Of a DNA stretch of 64,000 nucleotides, positions 1-12,470 are shown piece by piece. The notes beneath the pieces are model-generated. The model searched no databases and was not told the DNA's origin. It saw only the letters and a program-made list of their open reading frames with translations. The stretch spans positions 1 through 64,000 of the forward strand of contig JACDOX010000506.1 of NCBI GenBank assembly GCA_014549065.1. The letters run 5' to 3'. The number at the start of each line of letters is the position of its first letter. Position 1 is the stretch's first letter. This stretch comes from Cardinalis cardinalis (taxonomy: Eukaryota > Chordata > Aves > Passeriformes > Cardinalidae). A program made the translations under genes and the position numbers.

Positions 1-125
1 TTTTCTTTTGTCTCCTGCTGCTGGTTCCCCTGAGATGAAGTAAACTTGGACTAAAACCCAGCTGGAGTCCGCCCTCTTATTTCTGCTGCTAGCAGCTTCT
101 GTCAGCTTCATCCTGCATCTAGCAA

Positions 126-186
126 CGTCCCCGGATTCCCCTCTGGGTGCCTGCGGGAAGCGCGAGCCCGNTCCCGCCGCTCCGAG
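126..186 (+). other. GC/CpG-rich patch, possible untranslated first exon
   Basis: This short stretch is clearly richer in G+C and CpG than the kilobases after it, and contains one unresolved base at 171. It ends at CCGAG followed by GTGAGG at 187, a good splice-donor match. A CpG-rich segment ending in a donor is what a 5' untranslated first exon looks like in a vertebrate gene, but no convincing start codon or TATA box is visible and the left edge of the window cuts the context. It could equally be the edge of a promoter for a gene lying to the left. Function is not inferred. Confidence 0.25.
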
Positions 187-1987
187 GTGAGGGGCTTCCC
201 CGCTGCCAGTGGTCGCTGCACATGCTAGCCGGGACGTTTCTAACCAGCTGATTGCTGCACATCTCCTAAAGCTCTATCTTTCATTCTGTGCTGCTGGTGT
301 TAGAGCCCCACTGCAGTTCACAGAAGTGGTCCTCTGCTATTCAGTGCAGTTGGCTTTTGAATGAAACATGAGGTTTTTTAGCACCTCAGGAGGCTGAGCA
401 TGCTTAGCAGCCCAGTCCCAGCCTCACACACAAGGACTGCCCTTTAATTCCACTTAAATAAATTCAGTGTTGTTGGTTTTGCCCCTGCTCAAAAGGAGCT
501 TAGTGGGAAAGTCAAAACAGATCTCAGCCAAAGGGAAAAAATAATAAAGCAAGCCCATAAATTAAGTCAAGCTAGTGTATCCTAGGAACAAGAAAGAGCT
601 CATGCAGATGAGGCAAACCATGCCATGCATAGAAAGCAAATCCCTACTGCTGGTCCTCCCTCATGCCATTCCAAAGCAGCAAATCTCTATGTGAAGTGTT
701 TGAGAGCATGCTGGAAATAGAGGGGCCCTGGAAAAATAGTTAAGAAATAAATTCCACTATTTGGTGGCATTTATTCCAAAGGAACAAAGTGTCTTTTGTG
801 AAACATTCCCACCAGAAGCCTTGCAGGGTTTGAACTGCATCCACAGCCTACACTAGTGTTAGACATCAAGTGAGATTTTATTGCTTGTCTTTCCTTTTAC
901 TGTTGAAAATCCAAACAGATTTTAAAAGTCTGACTAATTAACTAGGAGTGAGCTGTATTTTTTCCTAGGATATGAATCAACATAATTATAAATTAAGAAG
1001 GTCTATTATCATTATTATGGCAAAAAGTGTATGACAGAAAGTAAGACAGGGTAAGGTGCTTAAACACAGTAAGAGTATTCCTGACTCCAGGACAACGAGC
1101 CCCTGCTCATTCATTGTAAGAAGTTATATCAAGTCTGTAGAATTGTCAGCTAACTAGAATTTATTAGGTAAGGAAGAGATTTTTAGGAGGAAGTAAATGC
1201 CTTCCAAAAATCCCTTTTGGCTCTGAAAGGTTTAGAAACCTAGCTAATCTTTCACAGCTCACAGCTAATAACCTTCAGGTTTATTTTCTTCTGAAACTCT
1301 GAGAAGTCAATAAAGACTGATCATACTGCCTTATGCTTTGTGGGAGATGCTGTGCAATTGGAGGGCAAAAGCCAAGCCCAGGCTGATAATGCAGGAAGAG
1401 TTTCAGCAATGGTCCTTGGAAAAAAGGCAGATCAGTGGAAGTGCATGATCTTTTTCCTTTTTTCTCTCAGGAACGTTGGTATGTGAAGTGCAAGATGCCC
1501 ACAAAGTCTCCCTTGCAGCCAAAATCACTGTCTCAGCAGGGTCCATTAGTGGAGGATGCATCATCATCATTGTCTTGCCTTCCTCCTGGGAAAGAGAAAT
1601 GGAAGGGAAAGGATGAGCTCTGTAAGCAAAACAAAGTAGAGAATGGGAAAGAGCTGAGAGACCAATTAAGCCCTGCACACAAGTAGGCTCCCTGCATGGC
1701 AACTGACCTACAAAGGATATTCAGAGCCAACAACGGGCTGCACACTGAACTGATAGAGCAACCGGATGCAAAAGCAATGCAGCATCAAGCTGTGTGGAGG
1801 GGGGTAGATGGCCCTCACATTAACTCTATTATAAAGCGGTGATCAATGCCACAAAAATCAAAACAGATATACTGGCATAAACACTCAGATCCAGCTCCAT
1901 TGTCTTGTGTGTATGTGGTGATTAACTTTGCAACACTTTAAATGCAAAATGAGAAGGCAGTTTCCAGAAAATTTCTTTTATTGTATT
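187..1987. other. Non-coding stretch, nothing recognised
   Basis: AT-richer sequence after the GC patch. Short open frames near 1400-1750 overlap on both strands, lack codon bias and match nothing known to me. A short (TCA)n run lies near 1560-1572. No repeat family or RNA gene is recognised. Confidence 0.5.
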
Positions 1988-2222
1988 CAAGCTGTGCCAA
2001 GGGAGATACAGGCTAGAATTAAGGAGGAAGTTTTTCACAGAAAGAGTGGTCAAATACTGGAATCATTTACCTAGGGAGGTGGTGGACTCACCATCCCTTG
2101 ATGTGTTTAAAAAAAGACTGGATGTGGCACTTGGTGCCATGGTCTAGTTGAGGTGTTAGAACATGGGTTGGACTCAATCATCTCAAAGGTCTCTTTAAAC
2201 CTAGAAATTCTGTGATTCTGTA
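1988..2222 (+). repeat. CR1 LINE, 5'-truncated 3' end
   Basis: The stretch follows the classic avian CR1 3' untranslated region in order: an AGGAGGAAG-TTTTTCACAG block, AGAGTGGTCAAATACTGGAAT, GGGAGGTGGTGGACTCACCATCCC, AAAGACTGGATGTGGCACTT, GGTGCCATGGTCTAGTTGA and TTGGACTCAATCATCTCAAAGG. It ends in the short ATTCTGTGATTCTG repeat that terminates CR1 elements. CR1 is the main non-LTR retrotransposon of birds and most copies are 5'-truncated like this one. No reverse-transcriptase sequence is left, so the copy is dead. Its good preservation suggests a fairly young insertion compared with the other CR1 pieces in the window. Recognition is by memory of the family consensus. Confidence 0.95.
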
Positions 2223-3314
2223 ATTTGCACTTATGCAGCTGGGTGAAGCTGGAAGAAAACTTCCCCTGAAAAATCCAGTTCATCTATCTCCCCATGGAAG
2301 GCAGAGTTTGTGTAGGCCATTGCCACCTTCCATGTACTGGAGTGTGTTGTGTTCCTTCTCCTCCCACAAACATTCCTTGCTTTTCCTGCTTGGAAGAAGG
2401 CAATGAGTGACAGCTAGGAAGGGGTAAAAGAGGCACATACAGGCTTGAAAACTCACAATTCTGTGTTTAGCTTGTTTGCAAGTGAGCATCGAAGCGTGTC
2501 CCTAGACAGACACATCATGGTGAGTGAAAGGAGCTTTTTTAAGCATAATAATCTTTTATAGTCTATCATTTGAGACATAGTCTGAGTTCACAAGAATGAT
2601 TTTTCAACCTATTACACTGTCAATAGCATACTTTCCAATCTTCCCCTTATTAAGAAACACTTCCACTCCTGCTTCCTCCTCTCAAGCCAGGGATATTGGA
2701 AGGATGCACCCTTTGAGACTGTTTACTTCCATGGAAATCTTTAATAAAAATGCAGTGACTGGAAACAGTGAAAATAGAGCAGTCTGAGGAACAGGAAATT
2801 TAAAGAGACAAATATGCAGAACTCTTCAAGATGCTGCCAAGGCAACAATTTCAGGAGGAAAACAATGCTGAGTAACATAATTTCCCCCACTAGCGGCAAG
2901 TCATTCAGCAACCTTGAATTAAGCTCACACCTCTGCTGTCTCTGCACAGTTTCACGGGAGAGGAATGAAATTCTTTATCAGCAGGACCAAAAAAACCTCC
3001 AAAGAGGGTGAATGTTAGAAAGCCACAATTAAAGTCAGGGAGCTGGCAGCTGCCCTGGAATGATTAATGGGCTCACACATCTTCTTATGCCCTGGCTCAG
3101 CCATGCTGAGCAAATGTTTGAGAATTTCATAATCTCAGCAGCCCCTTTGCTTTCAAAGGCATGTCCTGGCTGTGCAGTGATTTCTCCAAGAGACAGTTAA
3201 AATGAGTTTGGCTTCGTCTTTTGCTCACCTCTTTTTTGCAAACATCCATAAAGCTGGGGCATTGCACAGCTTCCATATACCGAATTGCCATATACAGTAA
3301 CACATGTACACCTA
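2223..3314. other. Non-coding stretch, nothing recognised
   Basis: Only short overlapping open frames on both strands. No repeat family, RNA gene or strong splice pair is recognised between the CR1 end and the LTR. Confidence 0.5.
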
Positions 3315-3802
3315 TGAGAAACAACCGCTGACTTTGAAAATTTAAAAAGGTTTATTAAACCTTGACAAAAATACAACAAAAGGACTAGATAAGGAAAAAT
3401 TCGCAATGCTGAGAACTGTGCCCTGTGGATACCACATGGGACAGTTTGTCTTCAAGATGGATGCTCAGTCTTTTATACCCCTGGGGGTTGTATCAGCCAG
3501 CCCTGGCCCCGCCCAAAGTCTGTCTGTCAGCTCTTCTTTGCCATTTATTGGTGGAGACTGCTTTCTTGTACCTTGATTGGAGGTCAGGTGTTGCCACACC
3601 ACACCCCCTAGGCACCAAGCTTTTCCATTCCCAACTGCCCCGTGCCAGGGGCACATGTGCAGCCTTCTTTTTATCTGACCTAGACAACCCTGGCTGATGG
3701 CAACAATACAGGGGGGAAAGGGAACTATGGGGAGAACAGAGGACATCTAAACTACAATAATGTAACTGTTCATCACTAAAGCTTTTTCTTAATATTCACA
3801 CA
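3315..3802 (-). mobile_element. Solo LTR of an endogenous retrovirus
   Basis: Read on the minus strand this is an LTR. It begins TGTGTGAATATT at 3802 and ends GTTGTTTCTCA at 3315, giving TG...CA ends. Inside are CCAAT-type boxes (the minus-strand reading of 3547-3580), a TATA box GGGTATAAAA at about 3471-3480, and a polyadenylation signal AATAAA at 3351-3356 about 120 bp downstream. That U3-R-U5 order and spacing is diagnostic. No gag, pol or env sequence and no second LTR is seen, so it is a solo LTR left by recombination. The exact outer end near 3775-3802 is uncertain and no clear target-site duplication was found. The family was not named with certainty. Confidence 0.8.
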
Positions 3803-5423
3803 ATAGTTATCCCTTAATTGTGAGAGCAAATCATCTCATTATCCATCTATAACACACTGAAATAAAGAACAACTGGAACTTCACACTAAGGAGCAGATCA
3901 GACAGAGAAATCTGTTACCATAAACAAGCAGGACTGCCGAGACAAGTGGGTGATGGGTTGATAATAAAGAATACTGCATTACTGCTGGGAAAAAAACAGC
4001 AGCAAGAAAAATAATAAGAGAAAAGTAGGCACACACAGACATGGTGAATCAACAGGAATCTCCCAGAGTGCACATCCTGGCTTCTGCAGGCTGTGTGAAC
4101 CCATGGACCAGCCTGGCTCCTGTTTGTCTGCAAACACACATGCACAACTACATACATCTAATGTTTAGTTAGGACATTAAGAGAAAAGAAAATGGAAGCT
4201 AGCAGAAGTAAGGAAGATGCCTGTATAGACAGAGTCCCCATGAGCAACTGAGGAGTGGGATGGCCCATACCTTTAGTGCTACAAGTCTGGCTGCAATTTG
4301 TACCCTTGAAATCAATTTCTAACTTGTAATGACAAATTTTATTGCTTCTTTAGATGCCTGACTTTGGAGTCATTGCAACATGCTGCTGTCACAGCCCTGG
4401 AAGGTGATGCCTCATTCAGCCTTAAAACAGGCACCAGGCACCATCTCCCACCCAGCAAGAAAGTCCTGCTGGTGAGAGCTGGGTCAGATATTCAGGACCT
4501 TTCAGTTCTTAGTCTTTCCTGGAGCAGCTACCAAGTGCTGATGAACATCACCCAGAGTGCTGGTACAATGGCTATGTGCCTAGTAATCCACCAGGGTCTT
4601 TGATGGTAAAAATCAAAAGTTGTCCATCTTTTAGTCCCTTCCAGTCATGCAAGCTGTAGGTAAAACAAGCCAGGTCTCTGTGTGATGATAAATCCTTCAA
4701 AGCAGTTTCCCTTTGCACACTGGTCTTGTCAAGAAAGCATTTGCAAACCTGTACCTAAAAAACTAAGGCGAGATGCTGAGGCATCCAGCTATCCTGCCCT
4801 ATGCACACTGTCCTGAAGGTGTCTGGGGACACAAGGCATGTAAGACAGACAGCTCTGTCTTCACAGTTTAGCTGGGCTTTTCAGCAGATTGATGAGCATG
4901 TTAGTAAAGTCCCACATGGCCTCCCATGCCTTTTGATGGCTTTCACTTTGGCGAAGATTTTTTTTTTTCAGAATCCATGCCATGTCTCTCGTATCTTCCC
5001 ATCAAAGTTGTGTCTTCCTCCTTGATTTTTCCCCTGCTTTTGCAACATCCATGAGGTTAGTTTTGGCATCTTTTGGTCCTTTGCATTGCACCTCATCTAA
5101 TCCTGGTCCATTTTCCCGTAGTCACTAAATTTCCCAATTTTCTGGGGTTTTTTGTTTTTTTTTTTCAATTGTACTTCATTTGATCCTATCTCCTTTCCAG
5201 AGTGTTTGTAAGTCTTTCTTTTCTTTTCATTTCCTTTTGAGAAGGGAAACGAAATCTTGTGATTTCAATGGGGATCACAGTATTAGAGAGAGGGCAAGCA
5301 CCCTCCTTTCCTCTTTTCAGCAAAAGGGACCAAATTGTCAGGAGACCAACTGACCTCCTAAGGCTAAGAATCAGTGACACAGCTCAGGCTCTGCTGTTTA
5401 GCTAGCAGCTTACTCTTTTTCAG
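3803..5423. other. Non-coding stretch, nothing recognised
   Basis: Contains T-rich runs near 4960 and 5150-5165 and only short unbiased open frames. The frame at 4364-4603 follows an acceptor-like site but has no recognisable product. Confidence 0.45.
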
Positions 5424-5516
5424 CAAGCTTCAGGGCTCAGGAAAGATCAAGACCCCCGACATGTGTTAGTCCCTTGTGGGTGATCATGTGAGGCTACACT
5501 ACACCACATTCTAAGG
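5424..5516 (+). other. Possible non-coding exon
   Basis: The segment is bounded by a strong acceptor (a pyrimidine run ending TTTTTCAG at 5423) and a strong donor (AAGG then GTAAGT at 5517). All three forward frames contain stops, so if it is spliced it would belong to a non-coding RNA or an untranslated region. Chance pairs of good splice sites are expected several times in 64 kb, so this is weak. Confidence 0.15.
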
Positions 5517-8500
5517 GTAAGTAAGGTAAGGGACAGTCACACAGTGCACAGAAATTATTGATTGCACACCTGTGTGTACATTCTCCTCACTCTGTTGTAA
5601 ACCAGTCCTATCTATTAACTCTGTGCAAAAAGAGGTTATTATTGCTTTTCTACTTGTGTTATAGTCACTACTGATGTAGAAAGTAGATTGAACATGAAGC
5701 AAATTCATGTTTACAACTTAGAGCTTATTCCAGAATCCTCCTGCATTAGATTTACTATCAGGCTATATATTTAGCTACATGCTATTGTTTCAGTTGCCTT
5801 TCCCTCTCTTTTAATATGGAGATTTTTATTACTGCCATATCTTTTAAAGGTGGCAGCAGTGCTGCCCAGGAGCTTTGGACATACAATCACTGCTGGCATG
5901 ACTGCAGCAATAACAAATGGTGCTGAGGCAGCACATGAGGCTAAAGGGGGGGTTAAGGTCAGTCATGAGGGAAAACTTCAGGCCTGTTGTGAGCAGTTGT
6001 GGTAAATGGCAACAGAGCAACTCATTGGTCCGCCAGGGAATCTCAGTAAGTCATCTCCACTTTGCAGTACATGAAGAAATTTCCCTGGCAAATTTATTTT
6101 CCTCAGGATTTGTTTTGCAGCCTACCCATCATCTGAGGAGTGAGGGGAAGTGGGGAGCAGGAAAACAAACACACCCACCTTTCATGAGTTGCACAAGGGG
6201 ATAATGGCAGAGGGTGCAGTGACAGTGCTGTGGGCAGCTTCCTCAGTGGAGAGGGTAGAAAGGAAAGGGAGAAAGGGAATAGGGCAGTGCTGAGAGAGGA
6301 AAGGCAGCTGGGGAGAGAGAAGACCAGCTAGGTCATTTGTGTTATAAGCTTGTGAAGAGCATCTTGGGCCATCACCTTCAAGGCAGCTGGAGTGAAAATT
6401 CCCCCATTCCTTTAGTGGCAGGCCTTATTTCCATCAGCTTGTGTGCAGTCTCAACTGACGGACAATTCCAAAGCCAAACCAAAATCTCCCAGCCATACAC
6501 CTCCAAAGCTCATAGCACAGTTTCACATTGGAGATTGTGCCTAATAAATCTACCCAACTGCTTTGTGCTAAATCTCATCCAGGACTAATCACTTCTGTCA
6601 AACAAGCTGACCTTTCTCACTGGTTCAGTTATAAACCGATGTAGCAGTGCTGAACATGTTTGATTCCTGAGCTTTGGCTTTGTTCAAACACCATGATTTT
6701 TGGTACAGTATGACTACAGACAGAAAAAAAAAAAAGTGAAATGTTCATAGAAGAGAATACATTATATTTATCTTTCAGAGAAATGAAGCAGTACTGATGG
6801 CCATGCAGGAAAGAGAGAAATCTCAGGTTCAGTAATATCCTGTTTCTAATAGATAATCTGACATTTTCAGTGTGACCCTGTTGGAGGCAGCAAAAACACA
6901 GATGTCTGAAAGCAGATGAGGAGTGGTAAAAGTAAGTGCATTTACACTTCAAGGAGTTCTCAAAGTTGCCTTACACCTTGTGTACAGATGGAAAAATGGC
7001 TGGAATGGTAACACATTCTCGTTGTTTCTGGGAGAGGCATCTTCTAGGATGCCAGCCAGTAACGAAATCACTCTCTTAATTTCCCCTGAATGATTACTAT
7101 TATCTGCCTTCTCATTCACCAGAGGTTTCACACTTGCTTGGGAAAATTCAGATTCTGTCATCTTTCCTGATCACAGTGTCAGGCACGATTTACCAAGGAA
7201 GCCAGCTGAATTTCCTCTGAATTCATCCTTATTTTAGTGTCCAGTCAGTTTCAGAGAAAAAAAAACAAAAACAAACCAAAACCCACAAATAGCTATGTTT
7301 CTTCCCATTCTGTAGATGAAATACAATCTTGGTTTTATGCATCACTCACACACCTTTGTGTGAATACATATAATGCACACATGAGCATGCTCCCTGGAAA
7401 CCAGTGATCCCTTTACATAAAAGTACAGAGATGCTATTTTTCCACCCAGGAGCCAGCTGCAAGTATTTTTAAACAGGATAACTTGTTCAACAGTTGAGCT
7501 GAAGGGCCCTTATGGATCCAGATCAGGGCCCTGCTGTATTAAAGCTTCATACACACCAGTCCCTCACTCAGACACCTGACTCATAGCAAGCAGCCCAGAG
7601 AAGAAGCCTGAAAGGGCAGTAGAAAAAAAGGTCGCTTCCATTTCACAGCATTTGTAGACAAAGGCAGAGTTGCCTTTGGATAAAATTTCTAATTTCATTC
7701 TGTATCTCACTCTGATGCCAGTGGAGCAGGGATGGCTGAGAGGGATGTACGCTCCTTGGCTACTGCAGCTTTTTTTTTGGTTTGTGCAGCTTCCTTTCTA
7801 TCTGTGTTGAAACAATGGGCTGTGGACTAGAAATGTCCTCCATTTAGCAGTTGTTTTAGCATGAAGCTTTGGCAGAAGAAGTGCTAAGACAGCAGCATTT
7901 CAGTTTCCACAGCTGAAACAGACTGCAATAGTTAACTGGGGTCTGGAGATGGGACTCTGTGTCCAAAGCCTCAGTCCTGAACATCTCTTCTTTGCTTTTT
8001 CTGTTGTTGTTGGCTATTCAGCAGTGCAAATGATCATAGGCAACCTGACTTCCAGAGCCACTTTTCATTTAGAAGGAAGACCTCAAACCAACTTAGTGGT
8101 GGTCTGTCCTAAACCAGGTTTTGTTAACATTTATTTGTCTTAAGAGGTAAGGGCCTGCGCAGCAAAAGCAGCAGATATGGTGAGTGCCTACCAAAACCAC
8201 CTGCATTAGCCTAAACTAGCAACTTATTTCATTGCATTTTCCTTATTTTCATTCAGAAAGAAACTACAAAAATATTTGCTTTGACAAAAAGACAACTTCA
8301 TACAAAACACTGCAGTGAAAGAATAAGACAAAACAGAAAAAGCATATTAAAGTCACTTGGAGCAGCAGTTACAGCATAGTAGCCTCTTATTAAGGGAAGA
8401 AGAATAAGTGACAGACTGCACACATACCTATTTTTTACATCAGCATGTGTGCTCATGTAAGACCTTGAATTGTCTGATGAATGTCTTTGGTTTATAAACG

Positions 8501-10929
8501 TATCTCATTTCTTTTCTTCTCTGCTCTTCCACTCCAGGCCTCTAAAAACTATAGGATCAAGACACAATTGCCTCTCATGGCTTTATTTCATTCTTGAGAA
8601 TATAGATTAGAAGCAGCAAACCAAGGAGACCTTGGGATGATTTTAATTGCCTGCAGTTCCTTTTGGAAAAGAGAAGAATAGATATGCAAGGTGCTTGATG
8701 AAAGACAGATGGAAGACAAAAGTCTACCTCATTGTAAGCTGCTGCAGCAGAAACCGGGATGTGGCAGTACTTATTTGAGCACACACACAATTTTACCATC
8801 TCCTCATAAAGACAAACTAATCTTAGAGGCTCCCCACAGCTGGACAGTAAGTTATTGGGATGAGACTATGATATGCATGCAGATATAACAAAATTAATTA
8901 CAACTGGACAATGAGAAAAGAGGGGAGGGAAAAAAGGCAAAGTCCACAAATTATTCATTTCACTCGTTCAGCAGCCATGCTTGCACTCCTGCAATAATGC
9001 ACCTCCAGCTTGACCAGGAGGAATTTTTCCTTTGTCACAAGGCATCTACACTTTGCCTTGTGCTGTGTCTGCTAGGACTTGTTTCTTATTGTTATCTAGA
9101 TTTGCACTTCACTGACAACTAGAAGGATGTCACAGTCTCCTTTCATACAGATCACAAAAAGAAATCAGAGCTAACAGGCTGTCTTTCAGAGGGAACCACG
9201 GTCTCTTATTTCAATCTGACATTGTCTTAGGCAACCAACCGCTTGTTCCTTGTTCTGAAGTTTACAAAGATCTGTAAAGCCCTGTTCCGCTGGGGTCTGG
9301 GTAACCTCTCACATTGTTTGCATCAGATTCGTTGCTTATTTGTATCTGCCTTTGTGGGTCTGTTCCACCTTTAGTGTGCTGCTGAGGAAGAGGAGTTGCC
9401 CACTGAAGAAGGACAAAGAGGAAGCCAGAGTTGTTGAGACCTCAGTTTGACAGGTTGGCATACACCATTCAAGAGCTGTAACTATTCTCTACCAAAATTT
9501 TCACTGCTGCTAAGACAAGAAACATTTTGAGGGAATGTTTAGGTAAAAAAGTGAAGTATAAAGATCAAAATCTTTGTGACACCACAACTTCTGAAATTCA
9601 GTTACACCTTTACCTGAAGGACTGGTAGTTCAGCAGATACTTGCTCAACTATGCTCAGTGGTACTTGTGTAAACCAAGAGTACTGCTTCTCCTTTGGATG
9701 CTGCTTCATCAAGCACGTGAGGTCAATTGACTGACTCTTCTTTTGGATTGCCAAGGAAAATAAATTATTCATTGTTTGATTTATAATTAAAAATATTTTA
9801 TAAATTCATGAAAGAGCAAACGGTTTCACTGTTCTAAGAATAAGTAATTATATAGTGTCATGTTTAAGTTTTTAAAGAAAGGAGGACACCAACAAAGATG
9901 TTTGACAGTTCTGAAAAAGGAACAAGGAAAGTAAGTTATATAGGGACACTAATGGTTTTACAGGAGACATTTCAGCTTCACAAAGTCTTTGCAATTCTCT
10001 AGTGAGATTACTGGACTGTTCCTGGTAAATCAGCATGGAAAACATAACCAAGTGGTGCTTCATCACAGCAAGCAGCTGAAATAGGAGGCACATGGCAATA
10101 GACTGAGAGGCAATAAAATTTTTCTCAGAAAAAGGACAAAAACTCTAAGAAATTGCATTCAAACTACTTGTATGAAAAAAGAAACAAGACATAGATTTCC
10201 ACAGGAAGCGATTTGCATCCTATTTGGTTGCTTTTGATGCAACTTGAACATAAGAGCCAGTGTACTGAATCTACACTTTCCAAAATGGGACTGGGGCAGG
10301 AATTCTGTGCCCTATAATTTGATTAATACACTGCCAGAAAGCAGCAAGCTGGATGTTTGCTTTTATTAACTCCTTAAGTCAGCTCAAACTTCTGTAGTTA
10401 CAGTATACTCCTAGAACTGCTGGACCATTCAGAGTCATGGAGAGCAATTGTTATGATCCAGGACTTATGAACCCAGATCCTGGTCCATAGCAAAAGTCCA
10501 TGAATGTGTCACTGCCTAAGAGCTGTCAAGAGGGACATGAAAGAAGTGGACTCTACCCCAGCATGTGAAGTGGCCAGCACAGCTTTTCACTTTCCTGTGC
10601 CCTGTGATCCAAGCTATGGAAACCAGTTCCAACTTCAGTGGACATTGCCCCAGTAGCATGGATCATTAATAATAGTTCATAATATGAAGAAGACAGTGTC
10701 TCCTAAGTATTACAAACCACTAAACTGAGGCTGGACCAGGAGAAATTGGGAGGAAATGATACATTTTCTCAGGGAACACAGGCTTATGAAAAACCTCTAG
10801 ACATCACAGGACTGGGAACCTTGACTTCCCGACAGTGCTGCAGGGCATCATTGTAGGATGAAGTGTCCAAATAGTGACAGTAGGGATAAAATGTCAACTG
10901 CTCAGCACAGAGAAAGCAGCCTCAGGTGG
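5517..10929. other. Non-coding stretch, nothing recognised
   Basis: More than 5 kb of AT-rich sequence with no recognisable mobile element, RNA gene or coding region. There are simple A-rich runs at about 6722-6735 and 7257-7275 and a T run near 7771. Short open frames occur on both strands without codon bias. Confidence 0.5.
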
Positions 10930-11353
10930 GCTTGTGTCGCAGACATCTTTTTCACTAAAAATCCTTTCTTTAGGATTTTTCCTGCTGAAGCTGAGAAATT
11001 TCAGCAACAAGATGTAAACAATAGTTATCTGCTGCTGTAGAATGCAACAAGTAGATCCGTGATTGGTCTCCTGTAGGTGTTTAGATTTACTGACCAGTCA
11101 CGGCAGAGCTGGCTCTCGCTCTCTGTCGGAGCCAGCTGCTTTTGTTATCATTTTTTTCTAGTCTATTCTTAGCTTAGCTAGCTTCTGAAGAAACCTTTTC
11201 CTTCTAGGAAACCTTTTCCTTTCCTTCCTTTTTAGTATAGTTATAATGTAATATATATATCATAAAATAAGAAATCAAGCCTTCTGATCATAGAGTCAAC
11301 ATTCTCGTCTCTCCCTCATCCTGAAAACCCCTGTGACCACGGTCACGGGCTTG
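10930..11353 (+). mobile_element. Solo LTR with flanking target-site duplication
   Basis: The LTR body runs from TGTCGCAGAC at 10935 to GGTCAC at 11346. The 7-bp word GGGCTTG lies immediately outside both ends (10928-10934 and 11347-11353), of which 5 or 6 bases are probably the true target-site duplication made on integration. Internal blocks such as the AAAAATCC...GGATTTTT palindrome, ACAATAGTTATCTGCTGCTG, TTCTTAGCTTAGCTAGC and a 3' part around ATAAAATAAGAAATCAAGCC match a family I remember as common in songbird genomes. No internal retroviral genes are present, so it is a solo LTR. A small hairpin, GCTGGCTC...GAGCCAGC, lies near 11109-11135. Assignment to ERVK or ERVL was not possible by eye. 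Confidence 0.9.
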
Positions 11354-12094
11354 CTAGGGAGCTGTTAAAAGTGTTTGGAAGTCACCTTACAAGGTAACAT
11401 AAAAGCAGGCTGGAACTGGATTTATACTGCTGGTGTTCACTGTTCAAGGGGACCAGAGGGGACAAAAGTAAACAGAAATTAAAAACATTTCTGTTTTTAA
11501 TGCTGATATTTTAAAATTATTTTTTATTGTTTCTGTAAGTTAAATAGATGTTACAGGTAAAGCTCTACAGTCCAGTATGGGTGCCAGAGCCTTTTGTAGT
11601 ACGATTGGCTACCATTTTTTCAAAGTATTTACAAAATATTGCTGAACAGTCAGACCACTCACCTCTTTCCTATTTGTGTTCTGTGAACCACTACATGCAT
11701 TGTAATGCAAATTGTACAATATGTCTATACTTAATTCTTTCTGTATTGTCACCACATCTGACAAGACACATGATTTCAGAGCCAGTGAAAGCCATCATTC
11801 CTCCCACACAACTGGTGCAGGAATGTTCATAGTTATTTGCATCAGAGCTGTGACAGGACGAGGACCACTGCCACATTTAACAGTGTGGAACTTTTGTGCC
11901 ACTCTCAACAGCAGAGTGATCTTGTAAGGGCCAGCTCCCTTTAAAACAGGCCAGCTTCCAGCACAAACATGAAAACCTTTAGTCGTATCGCAGATGTAGG
12001 TGAAAATCCAAAAGTAAAGAGGAGAGACCAGAAGGGTCGCCCCGAGGCCCCCAGCAGCACTACTGCCCCACCCATTCCCACAGTGGCTGTTCCT
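11354..12094. other. Non-coding stretch between LTR and minisatellite
   Basis: Short overlapping open frames on both strands. Sequence becomes GC-richer towards the minisatellite. Nothing is recognised. Confidence 0.5.
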
Positions 12095-12470
12095 GCTCAC
12101 AGCACTGTGGGGCATTCACTGCACAGCCCATGTCAGCAGCACTGTGGGGCATTTCACCGCACTGCCCATGTCAGCAGCACTGTGGGGCATTTCACTGCAC
12201 TGCCCACGTCAGCAGCACTGTGGGGCATTTCACTGCACTGCCCACGTCAGCAGCACTGTGGGGAGTTTCACCGCACTGCCCATGTCAGCACTGTGGGGCA
12301 TTTCACTGCACTGCCCGTGTCAGCAGCACTGTGGGGCATTTCACTGCACTGCCCATGTCAGCAGCGCTGTGGGGCATTCACTGCACAGCCCATGTCAGCA
12401 GCACTGTGGGGCATTTCACTGCACTGCCCATGTCAGCGCTGTGGGGCGTTTCACCGCATTGCCCGTGTCG
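12095..12470 (+). repeat. Minisatellite, about ten copies of a 35-38 bp unit
   Basis: Tandem array with consensus unit GTCAGCAGCACTGTGGGGCA + TTTCACTGCACTGCCCAT (38 bp). About ten copies are visible. Variant units are shorter: one drops a T and reads CACAGCCCAT (copies 1 and 8), and another drops CAG (copies 6 and 10, 35 bp). Copies 1-2 and 8-9 share the same order of variants, which hints at a higher-order duplication. Because 38 is not a multiple of 3 and the unit lacks plus-strand stops, all three forward frames stay open through the array. The resulting long frames (11969-12553, 12130-12648, 12144-12500) are therefore by-products of the repeat and not evidence of a protein. Confidence 0.95.
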
